Of a stretch of 64,000 bases of DNA, positions 34,301 to 49,300 are shown in pieces. The translations under genes and the position numbers were made by a program. The stretch is taken from the NCBI GenBank assembly GCA_907163375.1, contig CAJQUW010003196.1, positions 62,001 through 126,000 on the forward strand, read 5' to 3'. Every line of letters begins with the position of its first letter. Position 1 is the first letter of the stretch. The DNA comes from Prostheceraeus crozeri (lineage: Eukaryota > Platyhelminthes > Polycladida > Euryleptidae). The notes below the pieces were generated by a model. It saw only the letters and a list, made by a program, of their open reading frames with translations. It was not told the origin of the DNA and made no database searches.

Positions 34301-37300
34301 ATTTTCGGCCTCGTTCCCTTCAGAAACTCGTTTTGACTGCCGGACTATGAGGTGTACATCATTCTGTGAAAGTCTCATTGTCGGCCTCGTTCCCTGCGGA
34401 AACTCGTTCTGGCTGCCCGACTATGAGGTGTACATCATTCTGTGAAAGTCTCATTGTCGGCCTCGTTCCCTGCTGAAACTCGTTCTGGCTGCCGAACTAT
34501 GAGGTGTACATCATTCTGTGAAAGTCTGATTTTCGGCCTCGTTCCCTGCAGAAACACGTGCTGGCTGCCGGACTATGAGGTGTACATCATTCTGTGAAAT
34601 TCTCATTGTCGGCCTCGTTCCCTGCAGAACCTTGTGCTGGCTGCCGGACTATGAGGTGTACATCATTCTGTGAAATTCTCATTGTCGGTCTCGTTCCCTG
34701 CAGAAACTCGCTCTGGCTGCCGGACTATGAGGTGTACATCATCCTGTGAAAGTCTCATTGTCGGCCTCGTTCCATGCAGAAATTCGTTCTGGCTGCCGGA
34801 CTATGAGGTGTACATCATTCTGTGAAAGTCTCATTGTCGGTCTTGTTCTCTGCAGAAACTCGTTCCGGCTGCCGGACTATGAGGTGTACATCATTCTGTG
34901 AAAGTCTCATTGTCAGCCTCGGTCCCTGCAGAAACTCGTTCTGGCTGCATGCCGGAATATGAGGTGCACATCATTCTGTGAAAGTCTCATTTTCGGCCTC
35001 GTTCCCTGCAGAAACTCGCTCTGGCTGCTGCCGGACTATGAGGTGCACATCATTCTGTGAAAGTCTCATTTTCGGCCTCCTTCCCTACAGAAACTCGCTC
35101 TGGTTGCCGGACTATGAGGTGTACATCATTCTGTGAAAGTCTCATTGTCGGCCTCGTTCCCTACAGAAACTCGTGCTGGCTGCCGGACTATGAGGTGTAC
35201 ATCATTCTGTGAAAGTCTCATTGTCGGCCTCGTTCCCTGCAGAAACTCGTTCTGTCTGCATGCCGGACTATGAGGTGTACATCATTCTGTGAAAGTCTCA
35301 TTGTCGGCCTCGTTCCCTGCAGAAACTCGTTCAGGCTGCATGCCGGACTATGAGGTGCACATCATTCTGTGAAAGTCTGATTTTCGGCCTCGTTCCCTGC
35401 AGAAACTCGTGCTGGCTGCCGGACTATGAGGTGTACATCATTCTGTGAAAGTCTCATTGTCGGCCTCGTTCCCTGCAGAAACTCGTGCTGGATGCCGGAC
35501 TATGAGGTGTAAATCATTCTGTGAAGTCTCATTTTTGGCCTCGTTCCCTGCAGAAACTTGTGCTGGCTGCCCGACTATGAGGTGTACATCATTCTGTGAA
35601 AGTCTCATTGTCGGCCTCGTTCCCTGCGGAAACTCGTTCTGGCTGCCCGACTATGAGGTGTACATCATTCTGTGAAAGTCTCATTGTCGGCCTCGTTCCC
35701 TGCTGAAACTCGTTCTGGCTGCCGAACTATGAGGTGTACATCATTCTGTGAAAGTCTCATTGTCGGCCTCGTTCCCTGCAGAAACACGTGCTGGCTGCCG
35801 GACTATGAGGTGTACATCATTCTGTGAAAGTCTCATTGTCGGCCTCGTTCCCTGCAGAACCTTGTGCTGGCTGCCGGACTATGAGGTGTACATCATTCTG
35901 TGAAAGTCTCATTGTCGGTCTCGTTCCCTGCAGAAACTCGCTCTGGCTGCCGGACTATGAGGTGTACATCATCCTGTGAAAGTCTCATTGTCGGCCTCGT
36001 TCCCTGCAGAAACTCGTTCTGGCTGCCGGACTATGAGGTGTACATCATTCTGCGAAAGTCTCATTGTCGGCCTCGTTCCCTGCGGAAACTCATGCTGGCT
36101 GCTGGACTATGAGGTGTACATCATTCTGTGAAAGTCTCATTGTCAGCCTCGGTCCCTGCAGAAACTCGTTCTGGCTACCGGACTATGAGGTGCACATCAT
36201 TCTGTGAAAGTCTCATTTTCGGCCTCGTTCCCTGCAGAAACTCGCTCTGGCTGCTGCCGAACTATGAGGTGTACATCATTCTGTGAAAGTCTCACTTTCG
36301 GTTTCGTTCCCTGCAGAAACTCGTTCTGGCTGCCGGACTATGAGGTGTACATCATTCTGTGAAAGTCTCATTTTCGGCCTCGTTCCCTGCAGAAACTCGC
36401 TCTGGCTGCTGCCGAACTATGAGGTGTACATCATTCTGTGAAAGTCTCATTGTCGGTTTCGTTCCCTGCAGAAACTCGTTCTGGCTGCCCGACTATGAGG
36501 TGCACATCATTCTGTGAAAGTCTCATTTTCGGCCTCGGTCCCTGCGGAAACTCATGCTGGCTGCCGGACTATGAGGTGCACATCATTCTGTGAAAGTCTC
36601 ATTTTCGGCCTCGGTCCCTGCGGAAACTCATGCTGGCTGCCCGACTATGAGGTGTACATCATTCTGTGAAAGTCTCATTGTCGGCCTCGGTCCCTGCAGA
36701 AACTCGTTCTGGCTGCCGAACTATGAGGTGTACATCATTCTGTGAAAGTCTCATTGTCGGCCTCGTTCCCTGCAGAAACTCGCTCTGGCTGCCGGACTAT
36801 GAGGTGTACATCATCCTGTGAAAGTCTCATTGTCGGCCTCGTTCCATGCAGAAACTCGTTCTGGCTGCCGGACTATGAGGTGTACATCATTCTGTGAAAG
36901 TCTCATTGTCGGTCTTGTTCTCTGCAGAAACTCGTTCCGGCTGCCGGACTATGAGGTGTACATCATTCTGTGAAAGTCTCATTGTCGGGCTCGTTCCCTG
37001 CAGAAACTCGTTCAGGCTGCATGCCGGAATATGAGGTGTACATCATTCTGTGAAAGCCTCATTTTCGGCCTCGTTCCCTGCAGAAACTCGTTCTGGCTGC
37101 CGGACTATGAGGTGCACATCATTCTGTGAAAGTCTCATTTTCGGCCTCCTTCCCTACAGAAACTCGCTCTGGTTGCCGGACTATGAGGTGTACATCATTC
37201 TGTGAAAGTCTCATTGTCGGCCTCGTTCCCTACAGAAACTCGTGCTGGCTGCCGGACTATGAGGTGTACATCATTCTGTGAAAGTCTCATTGTCGGCCTC

Positions 37301-40300
37301 GTTCCCTGCAGAAACTCGTTCTGTCTGCATGCCGGACTATGAGGTGTACATCATTCTGTGAAAGTCTCATTGTCGGCCTCGTTCCCTGCAGAAACTCGTG
37401 CTGGCTGCCGGACTATGAGGTGCACATCATTCTGTGAAAGTCTGATTTTCGGCCTCGTTCCCTGCAGAAACTCGTGCTGGCTGCCGGACTATGAGGTGTA
37501 CATCATTCTGTGAAAGTCTCATTGTCGGCCTCGTTCCCTGCAGAAACTCGTGCTGGCTGCCGGACTATGAGGTGTAAATCATTCTGTGAAGTCTCATTTT
37601 TGGCCTCGTTCCCTGCAGAAACTTGTGCTGGCTGCCCGACTATGAGGTGTACATCATTCTGTGAAAGTCTCAGTGTCGGTCTCGTTCCCTGCAGAAACTC
37701 GCTCTGGCTGCCGGACTATGAGGTGTACATCATCCTGTGAAAGTCTCATTGTCGGCCTCGTTCCTTCCAGAAACTCGTTCTGGCTGCCGGACTATGAGGT
37801 GTACATCATTCTGTGAAAGTCTCATTGTCGGCCTCGTTCCCTGCAGAAACTCGTGCTGGCTGCCGGACTATGAGGTGTACATCATTCTGTGAAAGTCTCA
37901 TTGTCGGCCTCGTTCCCTGCAGAAACTCGCTCTGGCTGCCGGACTATGAGGTGTACATCATTCTGTGAAAGTCTCATTGTCGGCCTCGTTCCCTGCAGAA
38001 ACTCGTGCTGGCTGCCGGACTATGAGGTGTACATCATCCTGTGAAAGTCTCATTGTCGGCCTCGTTCTCTGCACAAACTCGTGCTGGCTGCCGGACTATG
38101 AGGTGTACATCATTCTGTGAAAGTCTCATTGTCGGCCTCGTTCCCTGCAGAAACTCGTTCAGGCTGCATGCCGGACTATGAGGTGCACATCATTCTGTGA
38201 AAGTCTGATTTTCGGCCTCGTTCCCTGCAGAAACTCGTGCTGGCTGCCGGACTATGAGGTGTACATCATTCTGTGAAATTCTCATTGTCGGCCTCGTTCC
38301 CTGCAGAACCTTGTGCTGGCTGCCGGACTATGAGGTGTACATCATTCTGTGAAATTCTCATTGTCGGTCTCGTTCCCTGCAGAAACTCGCTCTGGCTGCC
38401 GGACTATGAGGTGTACATCATCCTGTGAAAGTCTCATTGTCGGCCTCGTTCCATGCAGAAATTAGTTCTGGCTGCCGGACTATGAGGTGTACATCATTCT
38501 GTGAAAGTCTCATTGTCGGTCTTGTTCTCTGCAGAAACTCGTTCCGGCTGCCGGACTATGAGGTGTACATCATTCTGTGAAAGTCTCATTGTCAGCCTCG
38601 GTCCCTGCAGAAACTCGTTCTGGCTGCATGCCGGAATATGAGGTGCACATCATTCTGTGAAAGTCTCATTTTCGGCCTCGTTCCCTGCAGAAACTCGCTC
38701 TGGCTGCTGCCGGACTATGAGGTGCACATCATTCTGTGAAAGTCTCATTTTCGGCCTCCTTCCCTACAGAAACTCGCTCTGGTTGCCGGACTATGAGGTG
38801 TACATCATTCTGTGAAAGTCTCATTGTCGGCCTCGTTCCCTACAGAAACTCGTGCTGGCTGCCGGACTATGAGGTGTACATCATTCTGTGAAAGTCTCAT
38901 TGTCGGCCTCGTTCCCTGCAGAAACTCGTTCTGTCTGCATGCCGGACTATGAGGTGTACATCATTCTGTGAAAGTCTCATTGTCGGCCTCGTTCCCTGCA
39001 GAAACTCGTTCAGGCTGCATGCCGGACTATGAGGTGCACATCATTCTGTGAAAGTCTGATTTTCGGCCTCGTTCCCTGCAGAAACTCGTGCTGGCTGCCG
39101 GACTATGAGGTGTACATCATTCTGTGAAAGTCTCATTGTCGGCCTCGTTCCCTGCAGAAACTCGTGCTGGATGCCGGACTATGAGGTGTAAATCATTCTG
39201 TGAAGTCTCATTTTTGGCCTCGTTCCCTGCAGAAACTTGTGCTGGCTGCCCGACTATGAGGTGTACATCATTCTGTGAAAGTCTCATTGTCGGCCTCGTT
39301 CCCTGCGGAAACTCGTTCTGGCTGCCCGACTATGAGGTGTACATCATTCTGTGAAAGTCTCATTGTCGGCCTCGTTCCCTGCTGAAACTCGTTCTGGCTG
39401 CCGAACTATGAGGTGTACATCATTCTGTGAAAGTCTCATTTTCGGCCTCGTTCCCTGCAGAAACACGTGCTGGCTGCCGGACTATGAGGTGTACATCATT
39501 CTGTGAAAGTCTCATTGTCGGCCTCGTTCCCTGCAGAACCTTGTGCTGGCTGCCGGACTATGAGGTGTACATCATTCTGTGAAAGTCTCATTGTCGGTCT
39601 CGTTCCCTGCAGAAACTCGCTCTGGCTGCCGGACTATGAGGTGTACATCATCCTGTGAAAGTCTCATTGTCGGCCTCGTTCCCTGCAGAAACTCGTTCTG
39701 GCTGCCGGACTATGAGGTGTACATCATTCTGCGAAAGTCTCATTGTCGGCCTCGTTCCCTGCGGAAACTCATGCTGGCTGCTGGACTATGAGGTGTACAT
39801 CATTCTGTGAAAGTCTCATTGTCAGCCTCGGTCCCTGCAGAAACTCGTTCTGGCTACCGGACTATGAGGTGCACATCATTCTGTGAAAGTCTCATTTTCG
39901 GCCTCGTTCCCTGCAGAAACTCGCTCTGGCTGCTGCCGAACTATGAGGTGTACATCATTCTGTGAAAGTCTCACTTTCGGTTTCGTTCCCTGCAGAAACT
40001 CGTTCTGGCTGCCGCACTATGAGGTGTACATCATTCTGTGAAAGTCTCATTTTCGGCCTCGTTCCCTGCAGAAACTCGCTCTGGCTGCTGCCGAACTATG
40101 AGGTGTACATCATTCTGTGAAAGTCTCATTGTCGGTTTCGTTCCCTGCAGAAACTCGTTCTGGCTGCCGGACTATGAGGTGCACATCATTCTGTGAAAGT
40201 CTCATTTTCGGCCTCGGTCCCTGCGGAAACTCATGCTGGCTGCCGGACTATGAGGTGCACATCATTCTGTGAAAGTCTCATTTTCGGCCTCGGTCCCTGC

Positions 40301-43300
40301 GGAAACTCATGCTGGCTGCCCGACTATGAGGTGTACATCATTCTGTGAAAGTCTCATTGTCGGCCTCGGTCCCTGCAGAAACTCGTTCTGGCTGCCGAAC
40401 TATGAGGTGTACATCATTCTGTGAAAGTCTCATTGTCGGCCTCGTTCCCTGCAGAAACTCGCTCTGGCTGCCGGACTATGAGGTGTACATCATCCTGTGA
40501 AAGTCTCATTGTCGGCCTCGTTCCATGCAGAAACTCGTTCTGGCTGCCGGACTATGAGGTGTACATCATTCTGTGAAAGTCTCATTGTCGGTCTTGTTCT
40601 CTGCAGAAACTCGTTCCGGCTGCCGGACTATGAGGTGTACATCATTCTGTGAAAGTCTCATTGTCGGGCTCGTTCCCTGCAGAAACTCGTTCAGGCTGCA
40701 TGCCGGAATATGAGGTGTACATCATTCTGTGAAAGCCTCATTTTCGGCCTCGTTCCCTGCAGAAACTCGTTCTGGCTGCCGGACTATGAGGTGCACATCA
40801 TTCTGTGAAAGTCTCATTTTCGGCCTCCTTCCCTACAGAAACTCGCTCTGGTTGCCGGACTATGAGGTGTACATCATTCTGTGAAAGTCTCATTGTCGGC
40901 CTCGTTCCCTACAGAAACTCGTGCTGGCTGCCGGACTATGAGGTGTACATCATTCTGTGAAAGTCTCATTGTCGGCCTCGTTCCCTGCAGAAACTCGTTC
41001 TGTCTGCATGCCGGACTATGAGGTGTACATCATTCTGTGAAAGTCTCATTGTCGGCCTCGTTCCCTGCAGAAACTCGTTCAGGCTGCATGCCGGACTATG
41101 AGGTGCACATCATTCTGTGAAAGTCTCATTGTCGGCCTCGTTCCCTGCAGAAACTCGTGCTGGCTGCCGGACTATGAGGTGTACATCATTCTGTGAAAGT
41201 CTCATTGTCGGCCTCGTTCCCTGCAGAAACTCGTGCTGGCTGCCGGACTATGAGGTGTAAATCATTCTGTGAAGTCTCATTTTTGGCCTCGTTCCCTGCA
41301 GAAACTTGTGCTGGCTGCCCGACTATGAGGTGTACATCATTCTGTGAAAGTCTCAGTGTCGGTCTCGTTCCCTGCAGAAAACTCGTGCTGGCTGCCGGAC
41401 TATGAGGTGTACATCATCCTGTGAAAGTCTCATTGTCGGCCTCGTTCCTTCCAGAAACTCGTTCTGGCTGCCGGACTATGAGGTGTACATCATTCTGTGA
41501 AAGTCTCATTGTCGGCCTCGTTCCCTGCAGAAACTCGTGCTGGCTGCCGGACTATGAGGTGTACATCATTCTGTGAAAGTCTCATTGTCGGCCTCGTTCC
41601 CTGCAGAAACTCGCTCTGGCTGCCGGACTATGAGGTGTACATCATTCTGTGAAAGTCTCATTGTCGGCCTCGTTCCCTGCAGAAACTCGTGCTGGCTGCC
41701 GGACTATGAGGTGTACATCATCCTGTGAAAGTCTCATTGTCGGCCTCGTTCCTTCCAGAAACTCGTTCTGGCTGCCGGACTATGAGGTGTACATCATTCT
41801 GTGAAAGTCTCATTGTCGGCCTCGTTCCCTGCAGAAACTCGTTCAGGCTGCATGCCGGACTATGAGGTGCACATCATTCTGTGAAAGTCTGATTTTCGGC
41901 CTCGTTCCCTGCAGAAACTCGTGCTGGCTGCCGGACTATGAGGTGTACATCATTCTGTGAAAGTCTCATTTTCGGCCTCGTTCCTTGCAGAAACTGGTGC
42001 TGGCTGCCGGACTATGAGGTGTACATCATTCTGTGAAGTCTCATTTTTGGCCTCGTTCCCTGCAGAAACTTGTGCTGGCTGCCGGACTATGAGGTGTAAA
42101 TCATTCTGTGAAGTCTCATTTTTGGCCTCGTTCCCTGCAGAAACTTGTGATGGCTGCCCGACTATGAGGTGTACATCATTCTGTGAAAGTCTCATTGTCG
42201 GCCTCGTTCCCTGCAGAAACTCGTTCTGTCTGCATGCCGGACTATGAGGTGTACATCATTCTGTGAAAGTCTCATTGTCGGCCTCGTTCCCTGCAGAAAC
42301 TCGTTCAGGCTGCATGCCGGACTATGAGGTGCACATCATTCTGTGAAAGTCTGATTTTCGGCCTCGTTCCCTGCAGAAACTCGTGCTGGCTGCCGGACTA
42401 TGAGGTGTACATCATTCTGTGAAAGTCTCATTTTCGGCCTCGTTCCCTGCAGAAACTGGTGCTGGCTGCCGGACTATGAGGTGTACATCATTCTGTGAAA
42501 GTCTCATTTTCGGCCTCGTTCCCTGCAGAAACTCGTGCTGGCTGCCGGACTATGAGGTGTAAATCATTCTGTGAAGTCTCATTTTTGGCCTCGTTCCCTG
42601 CAGAAACTTGTGCTGGCTGCCCCGACTATGAGGTGTACATCATTCTGTGAAAGTCTCAGTGTCGGTCTCGTTCCCTGCAGAAACTCGCTCTGGCTGCCGG
42701 ACTATGAGGTGTACATCATCCTGTGAAAGTCTCATTGTCGGCCTCGTTCCTTCCAGAAACTCGTTCTGGCTGCCGGACTATGAGGTGTACATCATTCTGT
42801 GAAAGTCTCATTGTCGGCCTCGTTCCCTGCAGAAACTCGTGCTGGCTGCCGGACTATGAGGTGTACATCATTCTGTGAAAGTCTCATTGTCGGCCTCGTT
42901 CTCTGCACAAACTCGTGCTGGCTGCCGGACTATGAGGTGTACATCATTCTGTGAAAGTCTCAATTTCGGCCTCGCTCCCTGCAGAAACTCGTGCTGGCTG
43001 CCGGACTATGAGGTGTACATCATTCTGTGAAAGTCTCATTGTCGGCCTCGTTCCCTGCAGAAACTCGTGCTGGCTGCCGGACTATGAGGTGTACATCATT
43101 CTGTGAAAGTCTCATTGTCGGCCTCGTTCCCTGCAGAAACTCGTGCTGGCTGCCGGACTATGAGGTGTACATCATCCTGTGAAAGTCTCATTGTCGGCCT
43201 CGTTCTCTGCACAAACTCGTGCTGGCTGCCGGACTATGAGGTGTACATCATTCTGTGAAAGTCTCATTGTCGGCCTCGTTCCCTGCAGAAACTCGTGCTG

Positions 43301-46300
43301 GCTGCCGGACTATGAGGTGTACATCATCCTGTGAAAGTCTCATTGTCGGCCTCGTTCTCTGCACAAACTCGTGCTGGCTGCATGCCGGAATATGAGGTGT
43401 ACATCATTCTGTGAAAGTCTCATTGTCGGCCTCGTTCCCTGCAGAAACTCGTTCTGGCTGCCGGACTATGAGGTGCACATCATTCTGTGAAAGTCTACTT
43501 TTCGGCCTCCTTCCCTACAGAAACTTGTCTGGCTTGCTGGCTGCCCGACTATGAGGTGCACATCATTCTGTGAAAGTCTCAGTTGTCGGTCTCGTTCCCT
43601 GCAGAAACTCGCTCTGGCTGCCGGACTATGAGGTGTACATCATCCTGTGAAAGTCTCATTGTCGGCCTCGTTCCTTCCAGAAACTCGTTCTGGCTGCCGG
43701 ACTATGAGGTGTACATCATTCTGTGAAAGTCTCATTGTCGGCCTCGTTCCTTGCAGAAACTCGTGCTGGCTGCCGGACTATGAGGTGTACATCATTCTGT
43801 GAAGTCTCTTTTTTTTTGGCCTCGTTCCCTGCAGAACCTTGTGCTGGCTGCCCGACTATGAGGTGTACATCATTCTGTGAAAGTCTCATTGTCGGCCTCG
43901 TTCCCTGCACAAACTCGTGCTGGCTGCCGGACTATGAGGTGTACATCATTCTGTGAAAGTCTCAATTTCGGCCTCGTTCCCTGCAGAAACTCGTGCTGGC
44001 TGCCGGACTATGAGGTGTACATCATTCTGTGAAAGTCTCATTGTCGGCCTCGTTCCCTGCAGAAACTCGTGCTGGCTGCCTCACTATGAGGTGCACATCA
44101 TTCTGTGAAAGTCTCATTGTCGGCCTCGTTCCCTGCAGAAACTCGTGCTGGCTGCCGGACTATGAGGTGTACATCATCCTGTGAAAGTCTCATTGTCGGC
44201 CTCGTTCTCTGCAGAAACTCGTGCTGGCTGCCGGACTATGAGGTGTACATCATTCTGTGAAAGTCTCATTGTCGGCCTCGTTCCCTGCAGAACCTTGTGC
44301 TGGCTGCCGGACTATGAGGTGTACATCATTCTGTGAAAGTCTCATTGTCGGTCTCGTTCCCTGCAGAAACTCGCTCTGGCTGCCGGACTATGAGGTGTAC
44401 ATCATTCTGTGAAAGTCTCATTGTCGGCCTCGGTCCCTGCAGAAACTCGTGCTGGCTGCCGGACTATGAGGTGTACATCATTCTGTGAAAGTCTCATTGT
44501 CGGTCTTGTTCTCTGCAGAAACTCGTTCCGGCTGCCGGACTATGAGGTGTACATCATTCTGTGAAAGTCTCATTGTCGGCCTCGTTCCCTGCAGAAACTC
44601 GTTCAGGCTGCATGCCGGAATATGAGGTGTACATCATTCTGTGAAAGCCTCATTGTCGGCCTCGTTCCCTGCAGAAACTCGTTCTGTCTGCATGCCGGAC
44701 TATGAGGTGTACATCATTCTGTGAAAGTCTCATTTTCGGCCTCCTTCCCTACAGAAACTCGCTCTGGCTGCCGGACTATGAGGTGTACATCATTCTGTGA
44801 AAGTCTCATTGTTGGCCTCGTTCCCTACAGAAACTCGTGCTGGCTGCCGGACTATGAGGTGTACATCATTCTGTGAAAGTCTCATTGTCGGCCTCGTTCC
44901 CTGCACAAACTCGTGCTGGCTGCCGGACTATGAGGTGTACATCATTCTGTGAAAGTCTCATTGTCGGCCTAGTTCCCTGCAGAAACTCGTTCTGGCTGCC
45001 GGACTATGAGGTGCACATCCTTCTGTGAAAGTCTCGATTTCGGCCTCGTTCCCTGCAGAAACTCGTGCTGGCTGCCGGACTATGAGGTGTACATCATTCT
45101 GTGAAAGTCTCATTGTCGGCCTAGTTCCCTGCACAAACTCGTTCTGGCTGCCGGACTATGAGGTGCACATCATTCTGTGAAAGTCTGATTTTCGGCCTCG
45201 TTCCCTGCAGAAAATCGTGCTGGCTGCCGGACTATGAGGTGTACATCATTCTGTGAAAGTCTCATTGTCGGCCTCGTTCCCTGCAGAAACTCGTGCTGGC
45301 TGCCGGACTATGAGGTGTAAATCATTCTGTGAAGTCTCATTTTTGGCCTCGTTCCCTGCAGAAACTTGTGCTGGCTGCCGGACTATGAGGTGTACATCAT
45401 TCTGTGAAAGTCTCAGTGTCGGTCTCGTTCCCTGCAGAAACTCGCTCTGGCTGCCGGACTATGAGGTGTACATCATCCTGTGAAAGTCTCATTGTCGGCC
45501 TCGTTCCCTGCAGAAAGTCGTGCTGGCTGCCGGACTATGAGGTGTACATCATTCTGTGAAAGTCTCATTGTCGGCCTCGTTCCCTGCAGAAACTCGCTCT
45601 GGCTGCCGGACTATGAGGTGTACATCATTCTGTGAAAGTCTCATTGTCGGCCTCGTTCCCTGCAGAAACTCGTGCTGGCTGCCGGACTATGAGGTGTACA
45701 TCATCCTGTGAAAGTCTCATTGTCGGCCTCGTTCTCTGCACAAACTCGTGCTGGCTGCCGGACTATGAGGTGTACATCATTCTGTGAAGTCTCATTTTTG
45801 GCCTCGTTCCCTGCAGAAACTTGTGCTGGCTGCCGGACTATGAGGTGTAAATCATTCTGTGAAGTCTCATTTTTGGCCTCGTTCCCTGCAGAAACTTGTG
45901 ATGGCTGCCCGACTATGAGGTGTACATCATTCTGTGAAAGTCTCATTGTCGGACTCGTTCCCTGCAGAAACTCGTTCTGTCTGCAGGCCGGACTATGTGG
46001 TGTACGTCATTCTGTGAAAGTCTCATTGTCGGCCTCGTTCCCTGCAGATACTCGTTCAGGCTGCATGCCGGACTATGAGGTGCACATCATTCTGTGAAAG
46101 TCTGATTTTCGGCCTCGTTCCCTGCAGAAACTCGTGCTGGCTGCCGGACTATGAGGTGTACATCATTCTGTGAAAGTCTCATTTTCGGCCTCGTTCCCTG
46201 CAGAAACTCGTGCTGGCTGCCGGACTATGAGGTGTACATCATTCTGTGAAAGTCTCATTTTCGGCCTCGTTCCCTGCAGAAACTCGTGCTGGCTGCCGGA

Positions 46301-49300
46301 CTATGAGGTGTAAATCATTCTGTGAAGTCTCATTTTTGGCCTCGTTCCCTGCAGAAACTTGTGCTGGCTGCCCGACTATGAGGTGTACATCATTCTGTGA
46401 AAGTCTCAGTGTCGGTCTCGTTCCCTGCAGAAACTCGCTCTGGCTGCCGGACTATGAGGTGTACATCATCCTGTGAAAGTCTCATTGTCGGCCTCGTTCC
46501 TTCCAGAAACTCGTTCTGGCTGCCGGACTATGAGGTGTACATCATTCTGTGAAAGTCTCATTGTCGGCCTCATTCCCTGCAGAAACTCGTGCTGGCTGCC
46601 GGACTATGAGGTGTACATCATTCTGTGAAAGTCTCATTGTCGGCCTCGTTCTCTGCACAAACTCGTGCTGGCTGCCGGACTATGAGGTGTACATCATTCT
46701 GTGAAAGTCTCAATTTCGGCCTCGCTCCCTGCAGAAACTCGTGCTGGCTGCCGGACTATGAGGTGTACATCATTCTGTGAAAGTCTCATTGTCGGCCTCG
46801 TTCCCTGCAGAAACTCGTGCTGGCTGCCGGACTATGAGGTGTACATCATTCTGTGAAAGTCTCATTGTCGGCCTCGTTCCCTGCAGAAACTCGTGCTGGC
46901 TGCCGGACTATGAGGTGTACATCATCCTGTGAAAGTCTCATTGTCGGCCTCGTTCTCTGCACAAACTCGTGCTGGCTGCCGGACTATGAGGTGTACATCA
47001 TTCTGTGAAAGTCTCATTGTCGGCCTCGTTCCCTGCAGAAACTCGTGCTGGCTGCCGGACTATGAGGTGTACATCATCCTGTGAAAGTCTCATTGTCGGC
47101 CTCGTTCTCTGCACAAACTCGTGCTGGCTGCATGCCGGAATATGAGGTGTACATCATTCTGTGAAAGCCTCATTGTCGGCCTCGTTCCCTGCAGAAACTC
47201 GTTCTGGCTGCCGGACTATGAGGTGCACATCATTCTGTGAAAGTCTACTTTTCGGCCTCCTTCCCTACAGAAACTTGTGCTGGCTGCCCGACTATGAGGT
47301 GCACATCATTCTGTGAAAGTCTCAGTGTCGGTCTCGTTCCCTGCAGAAACTCGCTCTGGCTGCCGGACTATGAGGTGTACATCATTCTGTGAAAGTCTCA
47401 TTGTCGGTCTTGTTCTCTGCAGAAACTCGTTCTGGCTGCCGGACTATGAGGTGTACATCATTCTGTGAAAGTCTCATTGTCGGCCTCGTTCCTTGCAGAA
47501 ACTCGTGCTGGCTGCCGGACTATGAGGTGTACATCATTCTGTGAAGTCTCTTTTTTTTGGCCTCGTTCCCTGCAGAACCTTGTGCTGGCTGCCCGACTAT
47601 GAGGTGTACATCATTCTGTGAAAGTCTCATTGTCGGCCTCGTTCTCTGCACAAACTCGTGCTGGCTGCCGGACTATGAGGTGTACATCATTCTGTGAAAG
47701 TCTCAATTTCGGCCTCGTTCCCTGCAGAAACTCGTGCTGGCTGCCGGACTATGAGGTGTACATCATTCTGTGAAAGTCTCATTGTCGGCCTCGTTCCCTG
47801 CAGAAACTCGTGCTGGCTGCCTCACTATGAGGTGCACATCATTCTGTGAAAGTCTCATTGTCGGCCTCGTTCCCTGCAGAAACTCGTGCTGGCTGCCGGA
47901 CTATGAGGTGTACATCATCCTGTGAAAGTCTCATTGTCGGCCTCGTTCTCTGCACAAACTCGTGCTGGCTGCCGGACTATGAGGTGTACATCATTCTGTG
48001 AAAGTCTCATTGTCGGCCTCGTTCCCTGCAGAACCTTGTGCTGGCTGCCGGACTATGAGGTGTACATCATTCTGTGAAAGTCTCATTGTCGGTCTCGTTC
48101 CCTGCAGAAACTCGCTCTGGCTGCCGGACTATGAGGTGTACATCATCCTGTGAAAGTCTCATTGTCGGCCTCGTTCCATGCAGAAACTCGTTCTGGCTGC
48201 CGGACTATGAGGTGTACATCATTCTGTGAAAGTCTCATTGTCGGCCTCGTTCCCTGCAGAAACTCGTGCTGGCTGCCGGACTATGAGGTGTACATCATTC
48301 TGTGAAAGTCTCATTGTCGGCCTCGTTCCCTGCAGAAACTCGTTAAGGCTGCATGCCGGAATATGAGGTGTACATCATTCTGTGAAAGCCTCATTGTCGG
48401 CCTCGTTCCCTGCAGAAACTCGTTCAGTCTGCATGCCGGAATATGAGGTGTACATCATTCTGTGAAAGTCTCATTTTCGGCCTCCTTCCCTACAGAAACT
48501 CGCTCTGGCTGCCGGACTATGAGGTGTACATCATCCTGTGAAAGTCTCATTGTCGGCCTCGTTCCATGCAGAAACTCGTTCTGGCTGCCGGACTATGAGG
48601 TGTACATCATTCTGTGAAAGTCTCATTGTCGGTCTTGTTCTCTGCAGAAACTCGTTCCGGCTGCCGGACTATGAGGTGTACATCATTCTGTGAAAGTCTC
48701 ATTGTCGGCCTCGTTCCCTGCAGAAACTCGTTCAGGCTGCATGCCGGAATATGAGGTGTACATCATTCTGTGAAAGCCTCATTGTCGGCCTCGTTCCCTG
48801 CAGAAACTCGTTCTGTCTGCATGCCGGACTATGAGGTGTACATCATTCTGTGAAAGTCTCATTTTCGGCCTCCTTCCCTACAGAAACTCGCTCTGGCTGC
48901 CGGACTATGAGGTGTACATCATTCTGTGAAAGTCTCATTGTTGGCCTCGTTCCCTACAGAAACTCGTGCTGGCTGCCGGACTATGAGGTGTACATCATTC
49001 TGTGAAAGTCTCATTGTCGGCCTCGTTCCCTGCAGAAACTCGTTCTGTCTGCATGCCGGACTATGAGGTGTACATCATTCTGTGAAAGTCTCATTGTCGG
49101 CCTCGTTCCCTGCAGAAACTCGTTCAGGCTGCATGCCGGACTATGAGGTGCACATCATTCTGTGAAAGTCTGATTTTCGGCCTCGTTCCCTGCAGAAACT
49201 CGTGCTGGCTGCCGGACTATGAGGTGTACATCATTCTGTGAAAGTCTCATTTTCGGCCTCGTTCCCTGCAGAAACTCGTGCTGGCTGCCGGACTATGAGG